Origin: Campylobacteraceae bacterium
Lineage (GTDB): Bacteria > Campylobacterota > Campylobacteria > Campylobacterales > Sulfurospirillaceae
Direction: 5' to 3'
DNA length: 13,425 nucleotides
NCBI GenBank assembly: GCA_027013265.1
Contig: JALUXQ010000107.1
Location: forward strand, 1-13,425
This document shows positions 6,337-13,425 of this stretch, piece by piece (the first letter of the stretch is position 1; each line of letters begins with the position of its first letter). Below the pieces are notes generated by a model that was given only the letters and a program-made list of their open reading frames with translations, was not told the origin of the DNA and did not search any database. The position numbers and the translations under genes are program-made.

Positions 6337-7044
6337 ATGAAAAAGCTCATGATAGGCTTAAGTTTCCTATTTCTAGTCACCACTATAAGTGCTAGTGATA
6401 TTCAGATACAGTGTGATAACCATATAGACTCATGGGGTAATCTCAAAAAAATACATGCCAAAGATTTTAGTGCAAATATTTTATTTAAAAATATAAAGTT
6501 AAATAAAAATGCCATCGGTTATGGTCCTGGAAAAAATAGACAATACGAAGTATCTATTTTAGATGGTAGAATCTACATGGCAAGACCAGCACCAAACAAC
6601 AAAACACTACTAAGGCACAATCCAACGGATAGCGATGGTGCAGCTATGCTACAAGTTGCAAATGTGAAGAAATGGGGGATATATAAAGAGCTTGACAATA
6701 TTGACTCTCAAGATGCTCTAAATTTTGAGCTTGATGATATTGTAAGCGAACTTGGGTGCAAAAAAAAGTTTGTTTTGCCTTTTAAGATTATAGGTCATGC
6801 CAAGAGTGTAACTTGGAGTATGGATACAGATAACCGAAGAGTTGACACCATAAAAAATGTAAATATTGTTCTAGAAGGTCTCTATGCAAAAAATAAAGAG
6901 ATGAGAGTTAAACACTTTATGGTCAAAGGAACAAATACGCATACACATGTTATCTTGCCACAAAAAGATTTAGCTGGTCATTTGCAAGATATTATTTTAG
7001 ATACAGGAGCAAAATTGTATCTACCAATTAAAAAAGGTGCTTAA
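6337..7044 (+). CDS. Exported alpha-acetolactate decarboxylase-like protein
   Basis: A 235-residue protein with a Sec signal peptide (MKKLMIGLSFLFLVTTISAS, likely cut near 18-20), so it is probably periplasmic. The mature part resembles alpha-acetolactate decarboxylase (ALDC/BudA). GYGPGKNRQYEVSILDGRIY (61-80) aligns without gaps to the ALDC segment GxGTFxxLDGExxxxDGxxY as I remember it, including the catalytic-type Glu at 71. HTHVILPQKDLAGH (202-215) has His202, His204 and His215 in the H-x-H-x10-H spacing of the ALDC zinc ligands. Two further Cys (26 and 141) could form a disulfide. Classical ALDC acts in the acetoin pathway, but the operon partners here are redox proteins, so the substrate may differ. 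The ATG lies 2 nt after the previous stop, with GAGGGG upstream. The fold assignment is from motif recognition only. Confidence 0.7.
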   Translation: MKKLMIGLSFLFLVTTISASDIQIQCDNHIDSWGNLKKIHAKDFSANILFKNIKLNKNAIGYGPGKNRQYEVSILDGRIYMARPAPNNKTLLRHNPTDSDGAAMLQVANVKKWGIYKELDNIDSQDALNFELDDIVSELGCKKKFVLPFKIIGHAKSVTWSMDTDNRRVDTIKNVNIVLEGLYAKNKEMRVKHFMVKGTNTHTHVILPQKDLAGHLQDIILDTGAKLYLPIKKGA

Positions 7045-7045
7045 A

Positions 7046-7429
7046 ATGAAACAAAATTTTGCTCAATATTTAAAAACATTTGATTATCAAGAACGAATCA
7101 ATATGAAGATAAAACTTCCTGAACTTTTAGAGCTTTATGAAAAAAATGAAGCTCAACTAATTGACATTAGATTTAAGGAGGAGTATGATGCTTGGAAAAT
7201 TGGATTTGGCACACATATACCACTAAGTGAATTGCCAAACAGATTAGATGAGTTAGACAAAACCAAGACAATTGTTACAATGTGTCCGCACTATGATAGA
7301 GCTGAAATTGCCAGACTTTATCTAAAACTAGAAGGTTTTAATGCAAGATATCTTACTGATGGGATACTTGGAATTGTTGAGTATTTAAGAGGAGACAAGG
7401 CAAGAGATTATATGAAAAAAATTCGATAA
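7046..7429 (+). CDS. Single-domain rhodanese-like protein
   Basis: A 127-residue cytoplasmic protein with no signal peptide. The rhodanese domain covers about residues 22-118. It has LIDIRFKEEYDAWKIGFGTHIPLSEL (38-63, the CH2A-type region), the active-site loop CPHYDR with Cys80 and Arg85, and a closing LTDGILGIVEYL in place of the usual GGxxxW. Rhodaneses carry persulfide sulfur on this Cys and transfer it to thiols or cyanide. Some also reduce arsenate, but nothing here proves which. The ATG at 7046 lies one base after the preceding stop and follows AAAAAGG. A GTG three codons earlier would overlap the upstream gene and is less likely. About 20 residues at the N-terminus precede the domain. 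It is the last gene of the ArsR-operator operon, and no clear terminator follows. Confidence 0.85.
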   Translation: MKQNFAQYLKTFDYQERINMKIKLPELLELYEKNEAQLIDIRFKEEYDAWKIGFGTHIPLSELPNRLDELDKTKTIVTMCPHYDRAEIARLYLKLEGFNARYLTDGILGIVEYLRGDKARDYMKKIR

Positions 7430-7494
7430 AATTCCTAGAATAGGTGAGAATACGCACTTTGGGAATTCATTTAAGAATTACTAGAGAGCCCTTG

Positions 7495-7503
7495 TGATAT
7501 AAT
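7495..7503 (+). promoter_or_regulatory. Extended -10 promoter of trkA-trkH
   Basis: TGATATAAT is a perfect extended -10 element (TG at 7495-7496, TATAAT at 7498-7503), identical to the one in front of rodA. The predicted start near 7510 gives a leader of about 48 nt with AAAGGA (7542-7547) ten bases before the trkA ATG. The -35 position (7475-7480, GAATTA) is poor and lies in a short inverted repeat, AATTC-N6-GAATT (7464-7479). The rest of the 128-nt gap after the rhodanese gene holds no other recognisable element. Confidence 0.6.
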
Positions 7504-7557
7504 AGACTTGTTGCAGTATAAGGATACGCTGAGTTTTAATTAAAGGAATTTTTCTTA

Positions 7558-8895
7558 ATGAAAGTAATTATCGCTGGTGCTGGTAAAGTAGGCTATATGA
7601 TAGCCAAGCACCTAATGACAGACAATGATGTAACTATCATTGATAAAAATGGTGATGCAATAAAAAAGATAGAAGAAAATTTAGATGTATTAGCAATTTG
7701 CGGTGATATAGAAAATCCCTTTACATACAATATGATTGATTCTGCTATTGATCTTTTTATAGCAGTCACTGACTCTGATGAAGTAAATATGATAGCTTCT
7801 TTGATTATAGATAAAATCACAAGCGTTGAGAAAAAGATAATAAGACTAAAAAACAACTTCTTTGCGGATGATTTAGTCAGAGAAAGATTGGGTATAAATG
7901 ATTTTGTAATTCCCTCTTTTGAGGCAGCTCAACCACTAAAGTACCTAGTTGACTTTCCACATGTAAGAAATGTAAAGTCTTTTGAATACACAAAAACATT
8001 ACTTGCCTCAGCCAAGGTCCCCAAAGAGTTTGAGAGCACACTTATATCAACCGTCATAAATGATTTAACAAACAAAATAGTTGTCGCAGGGATAGAAAGG
8101 AATAGCGAATTTTATGTTCCAACAAGTGCAGATATGATAAATCCTGATGACTTGGTCTATTTCTACGCATTTCCTGGTGCCATAAGAGACTTGCAATATA
8201 AACTTTTTGGTACGCAAGAGCAACAAGAGATAAGAAACTGTGTTATATTTGGTGCGGATACATTGGGTTTGGAGATTGCAAAAGTACTTATCAAAAAAGA
8301 TTTAAATATTCAATTAGTAGATAAAGACTTAGCTAAATGCAAAAGAGCAAATTTGATATTAAAAGATAAAGTTACAGTTATAAAAAGCACATATGATTCC
8401 GACCATATGCTAGCAGAAGACGGTGTAAAACCAGACCTTTTTATCGTAGCTTCTAGAAACGACGAATATAACATAACCAAATGCATGGAAGCCAAATATT
8501 ATGGTATCAAAAAAGTGATAACCATAAACAACGATATAGCATACTCAAAACTCATGAGAAGTTTAAACTTAGAGGTTGTGCGAGGAGAAAAAATCAACGC
8601 TTATTATTCAATACTAGAAAAAATAGAACCATCAAAAACCATTATAAGAAGGCAATTTTGTGGGGGAGAGGGCATAATGATGCTAAGAAAAGTATTTTCC
8701 GACTCTGAGCTTATTGGAACATATCAAGTAGTGCCTTCCAAGCTTGAAGACAAAGGTTCCATATATATACAAAGGGATAGTGAAATATTCCCATATTCAG
8801 ATATCAAAGAATTTAAAAAAAATGATATCTTTGCTATATTTACTAAAATTGAAAATAGTGAGCTATTTTCAAAATGGATTCATAAAAATTTATGA
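7558..8895 (+). CDS. trkA: Trk potassium uptake system, NAD-binding regulatory subunit TrkA
   Basis: Peripheral cytoplasmic subunit that gates the TrkH potassium channel in response to nucleotides. The 445 residues match the two-lobed TrkA of about 458 in E. coli. The first RCK_N domain begins MKVIIAGAGKVGYMIAKHL, with G7-x-G9-x-x-G12 and the ribose-binding Asp29 in VTIIDK. An RCK_C domain follows at about 140-215. A second RCK_N begins at about 227 with NCVIFGADTLGLEIA, where the dinucleotide loop reads GADTLG, so the middle Gly is Asp. It has its own acidic residue in IQLVDKD (251-257) and a second RCK_C at the end. The altered second loop is common in two-lobed TrkA proteins and may mean that only the first lobe binds NAD(H) tightly. 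The stop overlaps the trkH start as ATGA. Confidence 0.95.
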   Translation: MKVIIAGAGKVGYMIAKHLMTDNDVTIIDKNGDAIKKIEENLDVLAICGDIENPFTYNMIDSAIDLFIAVTDSDEVNMIASLIIDKITSVEKKIIRLKNNFFADDLVRERLGINDFVIPSFEAAQPLKYLVDFPHVRNVKSFEYTKTLLASAKVPKEFESTLISTVINDLTNKIVVAGIERNSEFYVPTSADMINPDDLVYFYAFPGAIRDLQYKLFGTQEQQEIRNCVIFGADTLGLEIAKVLIKKDLNIQLVDKDLAKCKRANLILKDKVTVIKSTYDSDHMLAEDGVKPDLFIVASRNDEYNITKCMEAKYYGIKKVITINNDIAYSKLMRSLNLEVVRGEKINAYYSILEKIEPSKTIIRRQFCGGEGIMMLRKVFSDSELIGTYQVVPSKLEDKGSIYIQRDSEIFPYSDIKEFKKNDIFAIFTKIENSELFSKWIHKNL

Positions 8896-10337
8896 TTAAC
8901 ATCAAAAGTATACTTAAGTTTGTAAGTGCTGTTGGAATTGTGATTTTTGTGGTATTTCTGATACCTATAGCCGCTGGATACTACTATCATGAAGATGTAA
9001 CTTACCATCTTTATGTCATAGCCGGACTTTTGGCTTTAAATTTTATAGTCTTTTTCTCACTCAAAAATTATACAATGTCCTTTGGCATGAAAGAGAGCAT
9101 AATCTCCGTAAATGCAATCTGGATACTACTTGGAATAGGCGGAGCATTACCTCTTTATTTTCAAACTGGCATCGACTTTTCGAGTGCCTTTTTTGAGGCA
9201 ATCAGCGGATTTACCACAACTGGTGCGACTGTCTATACCAACATAGAAGCGCTACCCAAAAGCATACTTTTGCATAGAAGTTTGATGCACTGGGTAGGAG
9301 GCATGGGAATTATAGTCTTAGGTGTCGGTCTCTTTCCACTCATCAATCCAAGTGGCTCTCTCAGTCTTTTCAAGGCAGAATCTACAGGAATTTCAACTGA
9401 TAAAATCACACCAAAGATAAAAGACACAGCAAACAAACTATGGGGCGTATATCTACTCTTTACCATAGCAAATATTTTAAGTTTAAAGTTTTTTGGCATG
9501 AACTGGTTTGATGCTATAAACCATGCATTTGCGACCGTATCCACAGGAGGATTTTCTACTAAAAACAGCTCTTTGGGATTTTGGGTAAACAGTGATGGAA
9601 TAATCTGGACTACTATATTTTTTATGATTATTTCTGGTATAAACTTTTTGGCTCATATACGATTTTTAAGTGGAGATTTAAAAAGTTATAACTCAGAAGA
9701 GATAAAGTGGTATCTATTTTTGATAGCAGCACTTTCAGCACTACTCACTTTTGCTCATTTCAATGGATTTGCCACTCTTTATCAAACGCTTAAGAACTCT
9801 ATTTTTACCATATCTTCTATCATGACAACTACTGGTTTTGCTTCTGCTGACTACTCTACTTGGGGAAACGCCTCTATAGCTCTCGTTATGATTGCTATGA
9901 TTATAGGAGCAAATGCTGGCTCAACTGCAGGTGGACCAAAGGTCATAAGATATCTGATTTACTTTAAAAATATATCTTTGGAGATAAGAAGATCTATAAA
10001 ACCAGACTCTATCATATCTATATTTGTTGATGAAAAACCTATCAAAAGCAATATAATAAGCTCTATTTTTGGATTTTTCTCACTATATATATTGACTATC
10101 TTTTTTGTTATGATTTATCTATATGCCAGAGGCTACGATGAGATGACCTCCATCAGTACTGCTATGACAACTGTTGGCAATGTTGGACCTGGGTTTTCCT
10201 TAGTTGGTCCTGCTGAAAATTATGCATTTTATGCTTGGTTTGATAAAATTATACTCTCATTTGCTATGATAATTGGAAGGTTAGAGTGCTATACCGTCTT
10301 TATACTGTTAAGCAAAACATTTTGGAAAAAGTTTTAG
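8892..10337 (+). CDS. trkH: Trk potassium transporter, membrane subunit TrkH
   Basis: Pore-forming inner-membrane subunit for potassium uptake, paired with TrkA. It has 481 residues (483 in E. coli TrkH) and many hydrophobic helices. Four P-loops, each with the selectivity-filter Gly, can be read: SGFTTTGAT (105-113, Gly111), ATVSTGGFST (214-223, Gly219), TTTGFAS (312-318, Gly315) and TTVGNVGPGFS (426-436, Gly429). The loop IIGANAGSTAGGPKVIR (337-353) and the C-terminal IGRLECYTVF (461-470, family GRLE) are also typical of TrkH. It overlaps trkA by 4 nt, so the two are translationally coupled. A DUF234-like gene follows immediately. Confidence 0.96.
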   Translation: MINIKSILKFVSAVGIVIFVVFLIPIAAGYYYHEDVTYHLYVIAGLLALNFIVFFSLKNYTMSFGMKESIISVNAIWILLGIGGALPLYFQTGIDFSSAFFEAISGFTTTGATVYTNIEALPKSILLHRSLMHWVGGMGIIVLGVGLFPLINPSGSLSLFKAESTGISTDKITPKIKDTANKLWGVYLLFTIANILSLKFFGMNWFDAINHAFATVSTGGFSTKNSSLGFWVNSDGIIWTTIFFMIISGINFLAHIRFLSGDLKSYNSEEIKWYLFLIAALSALLTFAHFNGFATLYQTLKNSIFTISSIMTTTGFASADYSTWGNASIALVMIAMIIGANAGSTAGGPKVIRYLIYFKNISLEIRRSIKPDSIISIFVDEKPIKSNIISSIFGFFSLYILTIFFVMIYLYARGYDEMTSISTAMTTVGNVGPGFSLVGPAENYAFYAWFDKIILSFAMIIGRLECYTVFILLSKTFWKKF

Positions 10338-11219
10338 TTGAATCTAAATTTTCAAAATTTTTATAAAAAATTTCCGTATCTTGATATACAAGAGTGTATA
10401 GAGTACTTTTCCATTTTTGACGGACACCCGTTTATCGACAAAATTGTTTTTTCCAATAACTTAAACCAAGCAATACAACAAGAGATAATCGACAAGATTG
10501 ATTTGCTAAAAAAATATTTTATATACAGTGTTGACTCAAAAGAGCAAATTTTGATACAAAAAATTCTAACAAGAGTCTCAAAAGGTGATAGAAAAAACTA
10601 CACAATATATAACAAAGAGAAGATATCACAAATCAAAGGCGGAGAACTCTTTGGATATCTTTTTAAACAAAATATAATCACCAAAGAAAAAAGCAGAGAA
10701 AAACCTCTTAAAAGAACAAAGAAACAACCACTTAAAAAGGCGCTAAGAAGATACAAAATTCAAGACAAGATTCATATAAACAGTAACTTTACAAGGTTTT
10801 GGTTCACCTTTATCTCTCCATCACTAGAGGCAGATAAAGAGATTTCCATCGCTTCAATAGAGCCTTTTTTAGAAAAATACATAAGCTTGGAGTTTGAAAA
10901 ACTATCAAACCAACTACTATTAAAAAAGTTTGAATTTGAAAAAATCCTATCTTACGGAAGCTATTGGGACATAGATGTAGAGATAGACCTTCTATTAAAA
11001 ACTACAAATCAAACAATCGTGGGTGAAGCAAAGTGGAGAAATAGCAAAATATGCAAAAATATCCTGAACTCCTTACAAAACAAGTGCAAAATCGCAGACT
11101 TAAATGCCGATAGATTTGCCCTATTTTCCAAAAGTGGTTTCTCAAAAGAGCTTAAATCTGCCAAAATCTCAAACATAGATTTATACGAATTAAATGACTT
11201 TAAAGTGCTTTTTTCATAA
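10338..11219 (+). CDS. DUF234-like PD-(D/E)XK-fold protein, unknown function
   Basis: A 293-residue cytoplasmic protein in two parts. Residues 1-150 are Lys-rich and helical, with a strongly basic stretch at 112-144, and include no ATPase motifs. Residues 150-293 resemble DUF234, the C-terminal domain of archaeal-type ATPases, which has a PD-(D/E)XK nuclease-like core. FEKLS (Glu187), SYWDIDVEIDLLL (208-220, Asp217) and IVGEAKW (227-233, Glu230 and Lys232) give the E...D...ExK pattern, so the putative metal-binding residues are kept. Normally this domain follows an AAA-type ATPase; here it stands alone. The start is a TTG directly after the trkH stop, with GGAAAAAG upstream, and no in-frame ATG occurs nearby, so it is probably co-transcribed with trkAH. 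Whether it cuts nucleic acid is unknown. Confidence 0.7.
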   Translation: MNLNFQNFYKKFPYLDIQECIEYFSIFDGHPFIDKIVFSNNLNQAIQQEIIDKIDLLKKYFIYSVDSKEQILIQKILTRVSKGDRKNYTIYNKEKISQIKGGELFGYLFKQNIITKEKSREKPLKRTKKQPLKKALRRYKIQDKIHINSNFTRFWFTFISPSLEADKEISIASIEPFLEKYISLEFEKLSNQLLLKKFEFEKILSYGSYWDIDVEIDLLLKTTNQTIVGEAKWRNSKICKNILNSLQNKCKIADLNADRFALFSKSGFSKELKSAKISNIDLYELNDFKVLFS

Positions 11220-11269
11220 AAACATTAATATTTTAACTTTATTAAATCTTATTTTTATCTATTAAATTA

Positions 11270-11275
11270 TATAAT
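11270..11275 (+). promoter_or_regulatory. -10 box of the sdhAB operon
   Basis: TATAAT is an exact -10 hexamer 29 nt before the sdhA ATG. Transcription would start near 11282, leaving a leader of about 22 nt that contains the ribosome site AAGGGA (11294-11299). No -35 is evident in the very AT-rich 85-nt gap after the DUF234-like gene, and no terminator hairpin is visible there. Confidence 0.5.
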
Positions 11276-11304
11276 TAAAGAAAATAAAATATAAGGGAAG
11301 CAAT

Positions 11305-13035
11305 ATGGGTATTTCAATTCATCGTTATGATGCTGTCGTAGTCGGTGCAGGGCTAGCAGGATTGGCAGCTGCTAGAGAGTTAGAGAGTCATGGTAAACAT
11401 GTTTGTGTATTAACCAAACTTCACCCACTAAGAAGCCATTCTGGAGCTGCACAGGGCGGAATAAATGCTGCTTTAAAAGATGATGATAGTACAGAATCTC
11501 ACATATTTGACACTATCAAAGGTAGTGACTATCTTGCAAATCAAGAAGCAGTTGAGCTGATGTGCGGAAGTGCTCCAGAGACGATAAGATGGGTTGAACA
11601 TATGGGTGCTGCATTTAGCAGGGAAAAAGATGGGACAATAGCCCAAAGACCTTTTGGGGGACAATCTTTCCCTAGAACTTGCTTTGCAAAAGACAGAACA
11701 GGCTTAACACTGCTTCAAACACTTTTTGAACAAGCCCACAGAGACGGTGTCGAGTTTTGGGATGAGTGGTATGTTGCAGATATTATATATAGCGGAAATG
11801 AAGAGAAGATAGTCAGCGGTGTCGTTGCATACAACATCAAAACTGGTCAAAAAGGGATATTTTACGCAAAAGCTGTTCTGTTTGCAACAGGAGGCTATGC
11901 TAGAAGTTACGCTACAAATTCAAATGCCCATGCAAACACTGGGGATGGACTATCTATCGTTGCTAGACACGGGATTCCACTAAAAGATATGGAGTTTGTA
12001 CAGTTTCACCCAACAGGACTTGCAGGGACTGGCATACTCATAAGTGAAGCAGCAAGAGGAGAAGGCGGAAAGCTTTTTAACTCTAAGGGTGAAAGGTTTA
12101 TGGAAAAATATGCTCCACAAAAACTAGAACTTGGACCTCGTGATTTGGTGAGTCGCTCTATCACAAGAGAGATTTTGGCAGGTTATGGAGTCGGCAAAGA
12201 CAAAGATGCAGTATATCTTGACTTGACTCACCTAGGAGCCAAAAAGATTATGGCGAGGCTTCCAGAATTAAGAGATTTGGCACTAACTTTTCTTGGACTC
12301 GATATGATAAAAGAGCCCATACTGATATCTCCAACTGCCCACTACTCAATGGGAGGAATTCCTACTGATGTTCACGGCAGAGTAAGGTACGACATAAAAA
12401 ATAGTGTCAAAAGCTTTTATGCGGCAGGTGAATGTGCTTGCGTGAGTGTTCACGGCGCAAATAGACTTGGTGCAAACTCTTTGCTTGAGGCTGTATTTTA
12501 TGGGCGTCATGTTGGTCAAACTATCATAAAAGACTTAGATGCTGACAAATTCTTGACCCATAAAGAGCCAGATATCAACGATGCAAAGATAATGGAAACA
12601 GAGATAGATAAGTTACTCTCATCTTGTGGCACTGAAAGAGTGCCAGAACTTAGGAACGAGTTACAAAAAACTATGACTGAAAATGCTGGCGTATTTAGAA
12701 CTCATGAGAAACTTTTAGAGCAGAGAAAGATCATCAAAAAACTCAAAAAAAGATATGAAGATGTTGGTATAGATGACCGCTCAAAGATATTTAACACAGA
12801 CCTTCAAGAGGCGATTGAGTTGGGTCATATGCTTGATTTTACAGCTTTTATAGTTGAAGGTGCGATTTTACGAAAAGAGAGTCGTGGCTCACACTTTAGA
12901 GATGATTTTCCAACTAGAGATGATGAAAACTTTTTGAAGCACACATATGGATATATGGACAAAAAAGGTGGTATTAAGATTGATTATAAACCTGTAACTA
13001 TCGGTAAATACCAACCAACAGAACGAACATATTAG
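11305..13035 (+). CDS. sdhA: Succinate dehydrogenase/fumarate reductase flavoprotein subunit
   Basis: Catalytic FAD subunit interconverting succinate and fumarate in the TCA cycle and respiratory chain. Visible features are the FAD Rossmann motif VVVGAGLAGLAAA (11-23), the covalent-FAD region RSHSGAAQGG with His45, FHPTG (His235), RDLVSR (279-284, Arg284 being the expected proton-shuttle Arg), HYSMGGI (His346) and GANRLGANSLLEAV (Arg387). The 576 residues fit SdhA (588 in E. coli), not the roughly 656-residue FrdA of the classical Campylobacterota FrdCAB. The gene order A-B with no upstream frdC points the same way. It begins directly at the FAD domain with no twin-arginine signal, so it is cytoplasmic, unlike the periplasmic methylmenaquinol:fumarate reductase MfrA. 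It may belong to the SdhABE type, whose third subunit would lie outside the window. Confidence 0.93.
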   Translation: MGISIHRYDAVVVGAGLAGLAAARELESHGKHVCVLTKLHPLRSHSGAAQGGINAALKDDDSTESHIFDTIKGSDYLANQEAVELMCGSAPETIRWVEHMGAAFSREKDGTIAQRPFGGQSFPRTCFAKDRTGLTLLQTLFEQAHRDGVEFWDEWYVADIIYSGNEEKIVSGVVAYNIKTGQKGIFYAKAVLFATGGYARSYATNSNAHANTGDGLSIVARHGIPLKDMEFVQFHPTGLAGTGILISEAARGEGGKLFNSKGERFMEKYAPQKLELGPRDLVSRSITREILAGYGVGKDKDAVYLDLTHLGAKKIMARLPELRDLALTFLGLDMIKEPILISPTAHYSMGGIPTDVHGRVRYDIKNSVKSFYAAGECACVSVHGANRLGANSLLEAVFYGRHVGQTIIKDLDADKFLTHKEPDINDAKIMETEIDKLLSSCGTERVPELRNELQKTMTENAGVFRTHEKLLEQRKIIKKLKKRYEDVGIDDRSKIFNTDLQEAIELGHMLDFTAFIVEGAILRKESRGSHFRDDFPTRDDENFLKHTYGYMDKKGGIKIDYKPVTIGKYQPTERTY

Positions 13036-13040
13036 GAGGT
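13034..13040 (+). promoter_or_regulatory. Strong Shine-Dalgarno of sdhB overlapping the sdhA stop
   Basis: AGGAGGT, an exact anti-16S match, uses the last two bases of the sdhA TAG stop and lies five bases before the sdhB ATG at 13046. It fixes the sdhB start, which is 10 nt after the sdhA stop. Confidence 0.8.
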
Positions 13041-13045
13041 AAAAG

Positions 13046-13425
13046 ATGAAAAAATATGATATAAAAAGAGTAAATTTTAAAGTTTTCAGATTCAACAAAG
13101 AGGTTGACCGTCTTCCTTATTATGAAAATTTTTCATTTGATATCTCTCAAGATGAAGTTGTGCTTGATATATTAAATAAGATAAAATGGGAAAAAGACGG
13201 AAGTTTTAGTTATAGAAGAAGTTGCAGGCATGGGATTTGCGGAAGTTGTGCTATAAAAGTAAACAACAAACCAGTCCTCTCTTGCAAAGAGAGAGTTTTT
13301 GACCTTATAGATATATTTGGATATGAGTTGGTATTTGAGCCACAAGATATCAAACATGCTATCAAAGATATGGTAGTTGATAAAGAGAGATTTTGGAGCA
13401 AATACGGCAGTGTCAAGCCCTATTT
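13046..13425 (+). CDS. sdhB: Succinate dehydrogenase/fumarate reductase iron-sulfur subunit, N-terminal part
   Basis: Electron-transfer subunit carrying [2Fe-2S] and further clusters between SdhA and the membrane anchor or quinone site. I translated from the ATG at 13046. The frame stays open to the window end (126 full codons), so the C-terminal 4Fe-4S and 3Fe-4S domain is not seen. The plant-type [2Fe-2S] ligands are present: SCRHGICGSCAIKVNNKPVLSC gives Cys60, Cys65, Cys68 and Cys80, with the usual C-x4-C-x2-C-x11-C spacing. The DILNKIKW segment before them and the DMVVDKERFW segment after them are family features. It is co-transcribed with sdhA. Confidence 0.93.
   Translation, partial: MKKYDIKRVNFKVFRFNKEVDRLPYYENFSFDISQDEVVLDILNKIKWEKDGSFSYRRSCRHGICGSCAIKVNNKPVLSCKERVFDLIDIFGYELVFEPQDIKHAIKDMVVDKERFWSKYGSVKPY

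Noticed and set aside
7037..7045. GTG start for the rhodanese gene three codons upstream
   Set aside because: It would overlap the preceding gene. The ATG at 7046 is better spaced from AAAAAGG and abuts the stop codon.
7430..7467. Possible terminator after the rhodanese gene (AATTCC ... GGAATT)
   Set aside because: The arms are only 6 nt, the loop is 26 nt and no T-tract follows, so it does not qualify as a rho-independent terminator.
7593..7856. 87-codon minus-strand open frame inside trkA
   Set aside because: It is antisense to the first RCK domain. Its hydrophobic look comes from the complement of AT-rich codons.
9233..9544. 103-codon minus-strand open frame inside trkH
   Set aside because: It is antisense to the conserved P-loop regions of TrkH, with no supporting ribosome site or family resemblance.

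Overview
The window looks like chromosomal DNA of a Campylobacterota (epsilonproteobacterial) species. It is AT-rich and densely packed, with many overlapping or abutting genes. The minus-strand block ftsX-ftsE-trmB-flpA-RluD-like, with rodA (mrdB) diverging from it, matches the order I remember from Campylobacter jejuni (Cj1276c to Cj1282). The long TrmB with its MPNFKxKKI start and HFPVPWDKKPxRRV motif is also characteristic of that phylum. The genus cannot be resolved from the sequence. A cytoplasmic-type SdhA and the accessory operon would suit a free-living relative (Arcobacter-, Sulfurospirillum- or Sulfurimonas-like), but that is inference.

Layout. (1) 1-4314, minus strand: a compact operon read right to left. 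It encodes an RluA-family pseudouridine synthase, a four-domain fibronectin-III lipoprotein (FlpA homologue), tRNA m7G46 methyltransferase TrmB, and the division ABC transporter FtsE with the N-terminal part of FtsX (cut by the window edge). (2) 4329-5469, plus: rodA, whose extended -10 promoter lies on top of the most upstream ATG, so a TTG start at 4369 is preferred. (3) 5532-5608: a tRNA with CAT anticodon, best read as elongator tRNA-Met. (4) 5704-7429, plus: a three-gene accessory operon. A perfect ArsR/SmtB-type inverted repeat (ATCAA-N6-TTGAT core) overlaps the -35 box of a near-consensus promoter. Behind it lie a membrane/Cys-rich/thioredoxin fusion protein, an exported protein with the zinc-ligand pattern of alpha-acetolactate decarboxylase, and a single-domain rhodanese. 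(5) 7495-11219, plus: the Trk potassium uptake genes trkA and trkH, overlapping by ATGA, followed with no gap by a TTG-started DUF234-like PD-(D/E)XK protein. (6) 11270-13425, plus: sdhA and the start of sdhB, encoding the catalytic subunits of a succinate dehydrogenase/fumarate reductase; sdhB runs off the window.

How the parts work together. Regions 1 and 2 are housekeeping: cell division and elongation, tRNA/rRNA modification and surface adhesion. Regions 5 and 6 are potassium homeostasis and respiratory or TCA metabolism. Region 4 is the part that looks least described. Its operator suggests control by a metal/metalloid- or redox-sensing ArsR-family repressor not present in the window. 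Its proteins would place thiol/disulfide chemistry at the membrane and in the cytoplasm next to an exported putative metalloenzyme. No mobile elements, CRISPR arrays or convincing rho-independent terminators were seen. The longest gene-free stretches are 165 nt (5609-5773) and 128 nt (7430-7557).
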